Below are positions 1-6,899 of a stretch of 64,000 bases of DNA, piece after piece; the first letter of the stretch is position 1, and each line of letters begins with the position of its first letter. A program made the translations under genes and the position numbers. The notes beneath the pieces were generated by a model. The model worked only from the letters and a program-made list of their open reading frames with translations, did no database searches and was not told where the DNA came from. Source of the stretch: Planctomycetota bacterium (GTDB lineage Bacteria > Planctomycetota > UBA1135 > GCA-002686595); contig JACKHV010000007.1 of the NCBI GenBank assembly GCA_020638835.1, forward strand, positions 94,715 through 158,714, written 5' to 3'.

Positions 1-106
1 AGTGCGCCGTCAAATCCTCGGAGAACCCCTTCGCGGCGTCGAAGAGCGCCTGCATCTCCGTGAGGGAGAGGTCGTCGATCGAGACGAGGTGTCGCAGTTC
101 TGTCAT
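1..106 (-). CDS. pyrB: Aspartate carbamoyltransferase catalytic subunit, N-terminal fragment
   Basis: Only the first 35 codons lie in the window; the gene runs off the left edge. The reading from the ATG at 106 begins MTELRHLVSIDDLS and continues into a helix (MQALFDAAKGF). This matches the opening of bacterial PyrB proteins, where HLLSIDDLS is followed by a helix leading to the carbamoyl-phosphate site. PyrB condenses carbamoyl phosphate with aspartate, the committed step of pyrimidine synthesis. The carbamoyl-phosphate (STRT) motif is outside the window. Ornithine carbamoyltransferase is less likely because its N-terminus differs. No clear Shine-Dalgarno sequence precedes the ATG. The 164 bp up to the preceding gene hold only a weak hairpin near 143-158. 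Confidence 0.7.
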   Translation of the reverse strand, partial: MTELRHLVSIDDLSLTEMQALFDAAKGFSEDLTAH

Positions 107-270
107 CAGGCGGAGGGGGGGTGTTCGGCGGGCGCGGGAGAGCCCTCGGGCCTGAGGGGGAAGCGTAAGCGATCCGCGCGAAGAGGGCACGCGCGAAACG
201 ACTTACGGGTCCGAGTTCCGTGCTTTCCGACTCCGATCACGCGGCGCGGTGCGTGGCGGGAAAGTCGCCG

Positions 271-1296
271 CTATCCGGCGCTTCCCGAGCCTCGGGGAAG
301 TTCGAGGCGCACGCCCGCGCCGGGTCGCCACGCGCGCTTCGGAAGCCGCAGCTCCGCGTGCAGCACGGCTTCGATCCGCTCCCGCGCCTCGCGCGGCTGG
401 TCGAGCGGCCGCAGCGCGTCGGAAGAGCTGCCCGGCAGGTCGCCGCGACTCGGCAGGACCACGCGCCGTTCTCCGGGCAGCACGGCGGGCGGCTCCGGCG
501 CGCCGGGAGGCTGCAACCAGATCGTGAGGTCGGCGGCGGCGCGCTCGCGGCGACCAAGGTCCTGGCCGAGGCGTTCGAGGCCGCCCGCTGATTCGAGCTC
601 ACGCTCGCCCGCGCTGTCGACGAGCCGCACGGCCCACTCGCCGAGCCGCGCGGTCTCGCGCAGGAGATCGCGCGTCGTGCCCGCGACGTCGCTCGTGATC
701 GCACGCCGGCGACCGAGCAGCACGTTGAACAGGGTCGACTTGCCCGCGTTGACGGGGCCGGCGAGCAACAGTCGCGGCGGCGTCGTCAACCGGCGTGCGA
801 GCCGCGAGCGCCCGTCGAGTTCGCGCAGTCCCAGCTCGCGTTGCGGGGCGGCCAGGGTGGCGAGTTCCGCGAGCTCGCGCTCGAGCGCACCTTCCGCCTG
901 GTCGAGCAGCATGCGCGCGGCGGCTTCCGACTCCGCCGCCGGCAACAGGCGCCAGGCGATTCGTTGGTTGTCCGTGAGCTCCGCGCGAGCCGCACCGAGT
1001 TCCGCCCCCATCTGCTCGACGCGCACGTCCCCGCCGCCGCACCAGCGAGCGATGCGGCGCACGAGCGGCGGGCTGCCGTGACAGTGCAGCTCGATGCAGT
1101 CGCTCGCGTGCACGCAGACCAGCGCTTCGTCGAGCAACTCGCCGTCCTCGACGAGCCACGCGAGGACGAAGCGACCGGGCTCAGTGCGCGCGTCGGGCGC
1201 GAGGCGACGCAGCGCGTCGAGCGCGCCGGGTCCGCGCAGGCGGAGCACCGAGACTCCCCCGCTGCCGCGCGGCGTGAGTTCGGACCACTCCATCAT
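271..1296 (-). CDS. MnmE/TrmE-like GTPase, shortened and degenerate
   Basis: This 341-residue protein resembles the tRNA modification GTPase MnmE, which normally works with MnmG on the wobble uridine of tRNAs. The N-terminal folate-binding-type domain is recognisable (GGVSVLRLRGP; IELHCHGSP near residue 72). It is followed by a helical part and a G domain with G1 GPVNAGKS (about 180-187), G2 DVAGTTRD and G3 DSAGE. Two features are wrong for a working MnmE. The G4 NKxD motif reads SRGD, and the protein is about 110 residues shorter than the family's roughly 450. It lacks the C-terminal helical half and the terminal C-x-G-K active-site motif. I chose the ATG at 1296 because it overlaps the coaX stop (ATGA). 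It is probably a divergent paralogue; a true mnmE may lie elsewhere. Confidence 0.7.
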   Translation of the reverse strand: MMEWSELTPRGSGGVSVLRLRGPGALDALRRLAPDARTEPGRFVLAWLVEDGELLDEALVCVHASDCIELHCHGSPPLVRRIARWCGGGDVRVEQMGAELGAARAELTDNQRIAWRLLPAAESEAAARMLLDQAEGALERELAELATLAAPQRELGLRELDGRSRLARRLTTPPRLLLAGPVNAGKSTLFNVLLGRRRAITSDVAGTTRDLLRETARLGEWAVRLVDSAGERELESAGGLERLGQDLGRRERAAADLTIWLQPPGAPEPPAVLPGERRVVLPSRGDLPGSSSDALRPLDQPREARERIEAVLHAELRLPKRAWRPGAGVRLELPRGSGSAG

Positions 1297-2093
1297 GCGA
1301 TCGGGATCCACGGGCTCTGGACGAGCGCCTCGCCGGCCGCCGCGAGCAGGCCGCGCTCGACGAGTTCCTCGACCTCGACTCGTCGGCCGCCGGGAGGCGC
1401 CTCGAGCTCGACCAGCAGGTGACGCGCACCACCGGTCACGACCAAGTCGGGCGAGCGGAAGCCGGCCTCTTCCGCGACGCGCCGCACGAGCTCGCGCGCG
1501 GCGCCGAGGAAGCCGACGCAGACGCCCGACTCGAGCGCCTCGCGCGTGTCGCGGCCGAGCGCCGGCACGCCGTGGCGCGGTTCGATCGAGTAGAGCTGCG
1601 CCGCCCCGCTGCCGAGCGCGGCGCTGAGCAGATCTGGACCGGGCGCGATCGCGCCGCCGAGGAAGGCCGCGCGCTCACCGCTCGAACCGACGCATAGCGC
1701 GTCGACCGTCAGCGCCGTCCCCGCGTCGACGATGACCGCGGAGCGACCGACGAGCTCGAGCGCGCCGCGCGCCGCGAACAGGCGGTCCTCCCCCACGGTC
1801 TCGGGCGTGCGCGTGCGGTTGTCGAGCCCCGCCCCTAGGTGCTCGAGCAGCGGGCCGCGGACGTGCGTGGAGAGGAGCTGCGCGAGCTCGGTGCGTGCCG
1901 CTTCGCCCGCGACGCTCGAGATCGCCAGCGCGTCGGGAGACCACTCGTGCACGAAGGCGAGCCCCGCGGGCGCGGACCACTGGTCCCGGGACGAACGACG
2001 GCGGCGTGCCATGCGCACACCGCCGTGCTCGAGTTCCCAGAGGGTGAACTTGGCCGACCCGTTGCCCTGGTCGACGGTCGCGATCCGTTTCAC
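1293..2093 (-). CDS. coaX: Type III pantothenate kinase
   Basis: This 266-residue protein catalyses the first step of coenzyme A synthesis, phosphorylating pantothenate. CoaX belongs to the ASKHA fold and, unlike CoaA, is not feedback-inhibited by CoA. Visible motifs are DQGNGSAKFTLW near the N-terminus (the DxGNT phosphate loop, here with Gln replacing the usual residue after Asp), GEDRLFAARGA, VIVDAGTALTVD (the second phosphate motif) and GGAIAPG. Length fits the family (about 255-270). The start is GTG at 2093. Its stop overlaps the ATG of the MnmE-like gene, so the two are probably co-translated. It begins 22 bp after the end of the GspC-like gene and reads the same way. Confidence 0.9.
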   Translation of the reverse strand: MKRIATVDQGNGSAKFTLWELEHGGVRMARRRRSSRDQWSAPAGLAFVHEWSPDALAISSVAGEAARTELAQLLSTHVRGPLLEHLGAGLDNRTRTPETVGEDRLFAARGALELVGRSAVIVDAGTALTVDALCVGSSGERAAFLGGAIAPGPDLLSAALGSGAAQLYSIEPRHGVPALGRDTREALESGVCVGFLGAARELVRRVAEEAGFRSPDLVVTGGARHLLVELEAPPGGRRVEVEELVERGLLAAAGEALVQSPWIPIA

Positions 2094-2115
2094 ACGCGCG
2101 TGGCCGGTCTCGGCC

Positions 2116-3147
2116 CTACTGCTGCGGCGGACTCTCGTAGGTGACGGTCCGCTCGCGGCCTTTGTTCTCGACGACGACGATCCACGTCGAGGTCGACTCC
2201 TGGTTGTTCTTGACGAAGGTGATCGCTTCGGAGCTGCTGGTCACGGGGTGACCGTTGATGCTCTTGATGATGTCGCCTTCCTTCGCGCCGTGACGCGCCG
2301 CGATGCCGCCGGCTTGCACGGACTGGATCTCGATCCCGTCGAACTTGCCGGTGCGCGGATCGCGGTGACGGCGGTGGCGCACTTCGCGGGCGATGATGCC
2401 GGCGGCGTCCTGGCCGAAGAGTCCGGCGTCCTCGTAGCCGATCTGGAAGTGGTTCGTGTCGATCGGCGTCGTCAGCTTCGGGTTGTACGGCGGCGGCTTG
2501 TCCACCACGTTGACGGCGATCGTCGGGTTCGGGCGACGCACTTCGCCGTCCGCACCGACGTAGGCGACTTCGACGCCCTTCTTGAAGGCGGCGGGCAGCA
2601 GTGTTTCGTTCTCGCGGGGCTCTTCACCCTCGCCGACCTCGAAGCGGAAGGTCACGCCCAGCGACGCGCTGATGCTCTCGACGACGGCGTACTCATGCGG
2701 GCTGGCGAGCGTGTCGCCGACCTTGAGCGAGTGCCCGAGCGGGAACTTCGTGATCTTCGACGCCGGCTTGTAGGCGATCAGCACGCGGCTGGCGGCCGGG
2801 GCGTCGGAGTCCTCCTGGATGAACAGCACGCGGGCGAGTTGCTCGACGGCGATGTGGGCCGGCTTGGGCGCCTGGACCGTGGTCTCGACCGGCTTCGCGA
2901 TCGGCTTGGGCTTGCCCGTCCAGTTCAGGTCGTAGAAATTCTTCGTGATGACCGTCGCGTGAATCGTGCTCGAGCGGATCGGCTCGGAGTCGAACTTCGC
3001 GTCGAGCTTCGCCTTCGCGAGCGGCTGGTCGAAGAGCTGGCGCCCGGAGCGGTCCGTCTGGACGAAGTCGAAGACGGTCCAGCCGAGGGCGACCGTGAGC
3101 CCTGCCGCGGCGAACCACGCGAGGGACTTGATGGTGGAGACATTCAT
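2116..3147 (-). CDS. GspC-like membrane-anchored PDZ protein
   Basis: This 343-residue protein has one N-terminal membrane helix (about residues 7-27) and then a largely periplasmic region. It ends in a PDZ domain (about 255-340, containing GIEIQSVQAGGIAARHGAKE and the carboxylate-loop region). That layout matches GspC, the type II secretion inner-membrane protein that links the assembly platform to the secretin; the middle part would correspond to the homology region that touches the secretin. A PilT-type ATPase lies 90 bp upstream and a secretin with PilM/N/O homologues lies about 7 kb away, which supports this role. I prefer the ATG at 3147 over the adjacent GTG at 3150. A generic PDZ protein cannot be excluded because the central region is not diagnostic. 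Confidence 0.65.
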   Translation of the reverse strand: MNVSTIKSLAWFAAAGLTVALGWTVFDFVQTDRSGRQLFDQPLAKAKLDAKFDSEPIRSSTIHATVITKNFYDLNWTGKPKPIAKPVETTVQAPKPAHIAVEQLARVLFIQEDSDAPAASRVLIAYKPASKITKFPLGHSLKVGDTLASPHEYAVVESISASLGVTFRFEVGEGEEPRENETLLPAAFKKGVEVAYVGADGEVRRPNPTIAVNVVDKPPPYNPKLTTPIDTNHFQIGYEDAGLFGQDAAGIIAREVRHRRHRDPRTGKFDGIEIQSVQAGGIAARHGAKEGDIIKSINGHPVTSSSEAITFVKNNQESTSTWIVVVENKGRERTVTYESPPQQ

Positions 3148-3238
3148 CACGCGGGAGGGATGCTAGCCGGGCCGGCCCCCCGCCTCAAGCGAGGCGAGGC
3201 GACCTTCCCGAGCCGCAGGGACGCCGGGGGATCCGGCG

Positions 3239-4774
3239 CTATTCCCGAGAGATGCGCAAACCTTCGCCGCCGGAGTCCCCGCGCGAGATCGGCGAGCGCT
3301 CCGGGCTGCTGGGCTTCTCGCTGGTGCGTTGGGGCCGGCCGCTGGAGGCCGTGATGCCGCGCAGCGCGAGCACCAGCTCGTCCGGGCGGTCGCTCGCCGC
3401 GAGCGCGTCCTCCAGGTCCACGTGGCGCTTCAGCACCAGGTTCTTGAGGCACTCGTTGAAGGAGACGAGGCCCGCCTCGCTGCCCTGGTCGATGACGCGG
3501 CCGAGCTCGGCGGTCTTGCCCTCCGTCATCAGCTCCCGCACGTGCGGGGTCGAGACGAGCAGCTCGTATGCCGGCACCATGCCGTCGCCGCCCGAGCGCG
3601 GGATCAGGCGCTGGCTGAGGATGCCGGACAGGTTGTCCGCGAGGCGCGAGCGCACTTGGGCGTGCTGCTCCGCCGGGAAGAAGCCGAGGATGCGGTCGAG
3701 CGTCTGCGGCGCGTTCACGGTGTGCAGCGTGCTCATCACCATGTGGCCGGTCTCACTCGCGTCGAGCGCGGCGTTGACGGTCTCCGCGTCGCGCATCTCG
3801 CCGATCAGGATGATGTCGGGACTCTGGCGCAGCGCGTGCCGCAAGCCGTCCTTGAAATCACCGCAGTCGGTGCCGACTTCGCGCTGACTGATCACGCAGC
3901 GGTCTTCCTTGAACAGCAACTCGACCGGGTCCTCGAGCGTCACGACGTGGCGCTCGGCGTTGCGGTTCGTGTACTGGATCATGCCGGCGAGCGTCGTGGA
4001 CTTGCCGGAACCGGCGATGCCCGTGACGAGCACGAGGCCGCGGCGGCGCAGCGCCAGCTTCTTGAGCTGCTCTACGGGCAGGTTGAGATCGTCGAGGTCG
4101 GGCGCGTGTTCGTTGATGCGACGCAGCACGACGGCGGGCTCCCCCATCTGCTTGTACGCGTTGAGTCGGAAGCGACCGAGGCCGTCCATGTGCAGCGCGG
4201 CGTCGGCGGAACCGTGCTCGCGCCAGTGCGCCATGCGGTTCTTGCCGATCACGCCCTCGAGCACTTCGAGCAGCGGACCGGGACCCGGGACGCGACCCGG
4301 CAGGAAGGTGATCTTGCCGTTCACGCGCTGCGACGGACGACCGCCGGCGCGCAGAATCAGGTCCGACGCGTTCGAAGAGACCATGCCGGCGAGCCACGCT
4401 TCGATCAGGTGGCGCGGCGAGCACGTCGTCTGCGTCAGCGCCTTCGGCAGCGGCTCGGCGCCCTCCGTGTTCGGCGCGGGAGTCGCGTGCTCCGCCTTCG
4501 CCCCCTGCGCCGTCGCGGCCTGGCCGTTCGTCGAGTGTTGCGCGTCCTCGACGGCGCCCCCGAAGAGCTCCGCGGCCGCGAGCTCGTCGGCGGTCGGCTC
4601 CGGCTTGAGCGGCGAGGCCGGGCTGCCCATCGGCGTGATCTTCGGCGGCTTGTCGGCGTTCGTCAGGCCCTCGGCGGGCACGCGGATCGACTGACGCGTG
4701 AGTTGAGGCCCGCGGACACGAGGGTCGTGCGCGTTGGGGTCTCGGAGAGGTTGGGAGTGGTTGTGTTCAGCCAT
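3239..4774 (-). CDS. pilT: PilT-family twitching/secretion ATPase
   Basis: This 511-residue hexameric ATPase of the GspE/PilT superfamily probably powers pilus retraction. It has a Walker A motif GIAGSGKST, an Asp box LEDPVELLF, a Walker B region DIILIGEMRD and a His box TGHMVMSTLHT. GEMRD is the PilT/PilU form; extension ATPases (PilB/GspE) usually read GEIRD and carry a tetracysteine zinc motif that is absent here. The core starts near residue 130. Before it is a Pro/Ala-rich, low-complexity N-terminal extension that ordinary PilT (about 345-370 residues) lacks, and there is also a Ser/Pro-rich tail. I chose the ATG at 4774 (AGGA 5-6 nt upstream) over the GTG at 4798. No obvious pilB is in the window. 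Confidence 0.85.
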   Translation of the reverse strand: MAEHNHSQPLRDPNAHDPRVRGPQLTRQSIRVPAEGLTNADKPPKITPMGSPASPLKPEPTADELAAAELFGGAVEDAQHSTNGQAATAQGAKAEHATPAPNTEGAEPLPKALTQTTCSPRHLIEAWLAGMVSSNASDLILRAGGRPSQRVNGKITFLPGRVPGPGPLLEVLEGVIGKNRMAHWREHGSADAALHMDGLGRFRLNAYKQMGEPAVVLRRINEHAPDLDDLNLPVEQLKKLALRRRGLVLVTGIAGSGKSTTLAGMIQYTNRNAERHVVTLEDPVELLFKEDRCVISQREVGTDCGDFKDGLRHALRQSPDIILIGEMRDAETVNAALDASETGHMVMSTLHTVNAPQTLDRILGFFPAEQHAQVRSRLADNLSGILSQRLIPRSGGDGMVPAYELLVSTPHVRELMTEGKTAELGRVIDQGSEAGLVSFNECLKNLVLKRHVDLEDALAASDRPDELVLALRGITASSGRPQRTSEKPSSPERSPISRGDSGGEGLRISRE

Positions 4775-4896
4775 CGCGTTCCTGAGGGACTCGTACACCC
4801 GGGATGTTCGAAGCCCTCATCGGCCCGCTCGCGGCTCCGCCTTGACCCGGCTTGAGACTCCCCCCGCGCAAGCCCCCGGGAGGGCCTCAGGGCACG

Positions 4897-4917
4897 AAAA
4901 AGGGCGCCGCAGCGCCC
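4897..4917 (-). terminator. Rho-independent terminator after obg
   Basis: On the minus strand a perfect 6-bp GC stem (GGGCGC / GCGCCC) with a 4-nt loop is followed at once by five T residues. It starts 24 bp past the obg stop codon and would end the rplU-rpmA-obg transcript before the pilT gene. Confidence 0.9.
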
Positions 4918-4940
4918 CTCTCGGTGTCCGTCGCCGGCCC

Positions 4941-5942
4941 TCAGGGAGCCTGCGGCGCGCCCTGCACGAGGCGCAGGGCCGAGCCCAGCAGCTGGTGGAG
5001 CCCCCGGCGCTGCAGCGAGGAGATGCGCAGGACCGGCTTGCCCAGCGCGGACTCGAGCTCCGCGGCGCGCGCCTCGGACTCCTCGTCCTCGACCTTCGTG
5101 GCGACGACGAGCCGCTCCTTGTCGGCGAGCTCGGTCGAGAAGCGCGCGAGTTCGCGGTCGATCGTCGAGTAGGCCTCGAGCGGGTCGTCGAGCGCGTGCT
5201 CGGAGACGTCGACGAAGTGCAGCAGCACGCGACAGCGTTCGACGTGCTTCAGGAACTGGTGGCCGAGGCCGTGCCCTTCGGCGGCGCCTTCGATCAGTCC
5301 GGGCAGGTCCGCGATGCACAAGCTGTCGCGGTCGCCGACGGCGGCGATGCCGACCTGCGGCACGAGCGTCGTGAACGGGTAGTTCGCGACCTTCGGCGTC
5401 GCGGCCGTGACGACGGACAGGAACGAACTCTTGCCGGCGTTCGGCAGACCGACGAGACCGACGTCCGCGAAGAGCTTCAGCTCGAGGCGCAGCTCTCGGT
5501 GTTCGCCTTCGAGGCCGAGCGTCGCCTTGCGCGGCGTCTGCTGGATCGAAGTCGCGAAGCGCGCGTTGCCCTTGCCGCCCTTGCCACCCGCGGCGACGAC
5601 GAGGCGCTGTCCGTCCTCGACGAGGTCGCGCAGCACGTTGCCGCGGTTCGCGTCGAGGACGATCGTACCGACCGGGACGTGCAGGACGAGGTCGTCGCCG
5701 CCCTTTCCCGAGCAGTTCTTCGTCCCGCCCGGCCGACCGCCCTGCGCCTCGTAACGCGGGCGACCCGAGATGAGCAGCAGCGAGTTCAGGTGGTGGTCCG
5801 CCACGAGCACGACGTCGCCGCCCTTTCCGCCGTCACCGCCGTCGGGGCCGCCGCGCGGGACGTACTTCTCGCGGCGGAAGGAGACGAGTCCGTCCCCTCC
5901 CTTGCCGGCGATCACTTCGATCGTGGTCTCGTCCTTGAACAT
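4941..5942 (-). CDS. obg: Obg/CgtA family ribosome-assembly GTPase
   Basis: This 333-residue protein is an Obg GTPase that acts in late 50S assembly and stress signalling. The N-terminal glycine-rich Obg fold is clear (GKGGDGLVSFRREKY, GGPDGGDGGKGGDVV). The G domain has G1 GLPNAGKSS (around residue 167), G2 in the YPFTT segment and G3 DLPGLIEGA. The G4 position, normally NKxD, reads TKVE followed by D, so guanine specificity may be altered. The protein ends soon after the G domain and lacks the C-terminal OCT domain of Bacillus Obg, as many bacterial forms do. It follows rplU and rpmA, the usual conserved order, with a hairpin at 5965-5996 in the gap. Confidence 0.93.
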   Translation of the reverse strand: MFKDETTIEVIAGKGGDGLVSFRREKYVPRGGPDGGDGGKGGDVVLVADHHLNSLLLISGRPRYEAQGGRPGGTKNCSGKGGDDLVLHVPVGTIVLDANRGNVLRDLVEDGQRLVVAAGGKGGKGNARFATSIQQTPRKATLGLEGEHRELRLELKLFADVGLVGLPNAGKSSFLSVVTAATPKVANYPFTTLVPQVGIAAVGDRDSLCIADLPGLIEGAAEGHGLGHQFLKHVERCRVLLHFVDVSEHALDDPLEAYSTIDRELARFSTELADKERLVVATKVEDEESEARAAELESALGKPVLRISSLQRRGLHQLLGSALRLVQGAPQAP

Positions 5943-5964
5943 GGCGGCCCTTTCGCATGAAGCA

Positions 5965-5996
5965 GGCCTCGCCTCTCCGCTGGGAGGGGCGAGGCC
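5965..5996 (-). promoter_or_regulatory. Strong hairpin between rpmA and obg
   Basis: A 14-bp stem (one G-T pair) with a 4-nt loop fills the gap between the rpmA stop and the obg start. No T-run follows on the minus strand, so it looks like an attenuator or mRNA-processing/stability hairpin rather than a full terminator. It could set the ratio of r-protein to Obg expression. Confidence 0.5.
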
Positions 5997-6048
5997 GGCG
6001 TGGATTCGCTCGCGCGCGCGGCTTCGTGGCCGTGCGCGAGGAGCCGAG

Positions 6049-6297
6049 CTAGTTGCTGAGCGCGTCGATGTGCACGCGACGACCGCTCTGGAAGCGGACC
6101 GTTCCGTCCGTCAACGCGTAGAGCGTGTAGTCGTTGCCGGTGCCGACGTTCTGACCGGCCTTGTAGCGCGTGCCGCACTGACGCACGAGGATCGTGCCGG
6201 CCGTCACCGCTTGTCCACCGAAGCGCTTCACGCCGCGGAACTGCGGGTTGGAGTCGCGGCCGTTGCGGGTGGAACCTTGTCCCTTCTTGTGTGCCAT
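6049..6297 (-). CDS. rpmA: 50S ribosomal protein L27
   Basis: This 82-residue protein matches L27, whose flexible N-terminal tail reaches the peptidyl-transferase centre. The N-terminus MAHKKGQGSTRNGRDSN is the conserved tail, with Gln replacing one of the usual Gly residues. It starts directly at that Met, so there is no cleaved N-terminal extension of the kind seen in Firmicutes. It lies 11 bp after rplU and before obg in the usual rplU-rpmA-obg order. Confidence 0.97.
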   Translation of the reverse strand: MAHKKGQGSTRNGRDSNPQFRGVKRFGGQAVTAGTILVRQCGTRYKAGQNVGTGNDYTLYALTDGTVRFQSGRRVHIDALSN

Positions 6298-6308
6298 CTG
6301 TCGTGCTC

Positions 6309-6623
6309 CTAGGCGGAGATGCCGGTGATCTTGACGCGGGTGTAGCGCTGGCGATGACCGCGCTTGACCCGGACGTTCTTGCGACGCTTGAAGCGGTAGG
6401 CGACGACTTTCTCGCCCTTCGCTTCGCCGAGGACTTCACCCGTGACGGTCGCGCCGGCGACGGTCGGGGTACCGACGCGCAGGTCGCCCTCGTTGGAGAC
6501 CAGCAGGACCTGGTCGAAGGTCAGCTTGTCCCCGGGCTGGACCTTGTCGTTCAGGTCGCAAAGGATGACGTCGCCCTCGCGGACGGTCGTCTGGTTGTTT
6601 CTGTCGCTGATGACGGCGTACAT
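6309..6623 (-). CDS. rplU: 50S ribosomal protein L21
   Basis: This 104-residue protein is L21, which binds 23S rRNA and, in E. coli, needs L20 to do so. The start MYAVISDRNNQTTVREGD and the basic C-terminal signature YRFKRRKNVRVKRGHRQ are typical, and the length matches the family (about 103). It heads the rplU-rpmA-obg operon. A 15-nt perfect palindrome (6710-6724) sits in its leader and a possible promoter lies at 6736-6764. Confidence 0.97.
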   Translation of the reverse strand: MYAVISDRNNQTTVREGDVILCDLNDKVQPGDKLTFDQVLLVSNEGDLRVGTPTVAGATVTGEVLGEAKGEKVVAYRFKRRKNVRVKRGHRQRYTRVKITGISA

Positions 6624-6709
6624 GCAGGGTCCTCGGGCAGCGAGCCGCGACGAGCGGCCCGGAGTCCTTGTCGGCGATCGCCGCTGGCGACCGCTGAGGG
6701 CTGTGGAGT

Positions 6710-6764
6710 GCGCCCCAGGGGCGCGAAGGGCGAAGAGTCTATGCGTTCCCGCGGAGCAGCGGAA
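6710..6764 (-). promoter_or_regulatory. Possible rplU promoter and leader palindrome
   Basis: On the minus strand TTCCGC (6759-6764) and TAGACT (6736-6741) are 17 nt apart, a plausible but weak sigma70-type promoter. Just inside the predicted transcript is the palindrome GCGCCCCAGGGGCGC (6710-6724). L21 leaders are regulated in several bacteria, but this palindrome does not by itself identify a known leader family. Confidence 0.35.
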
Positions 6765-6802
6765 GCGCCAAGCCGAGGATTTCGCATCCCCCGGCCGGCG
6801 GG

Positions 6803-6875
6803 CCTCGCGGGGGCCCGCGAGGGGCTTGCGTCGAGACCGCGGGAGGGGGCCGCGCGATCAGCGCAACCCCCTCCC
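6803..6875 (-). terminator. Probable terminator region after rne
   Basis: Two GC-rich hairpins follow the rne stop codon: a 9-bp stem at 6841-6849 / 6867-6875 with a 17-nt loop, and an 8-bp stem with a 4-nt loop at 6803-6822. Neither has a good T-run, so termination efficiency is uncertain; the position fits the end of the rne transcript. Confidence 0.45.
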
Positions 6876-6899
6876 CCGTATGCAGTTAGCGGAGCGGAA

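Noticed and set aside
3239..4774. Reading the ATPase as GspE or PilB
   Set aside because: It has GEMRD rather than GEIRD, lacks the tetracysteine zinc motif and the GspE N-terminal domains; PilT fits better.
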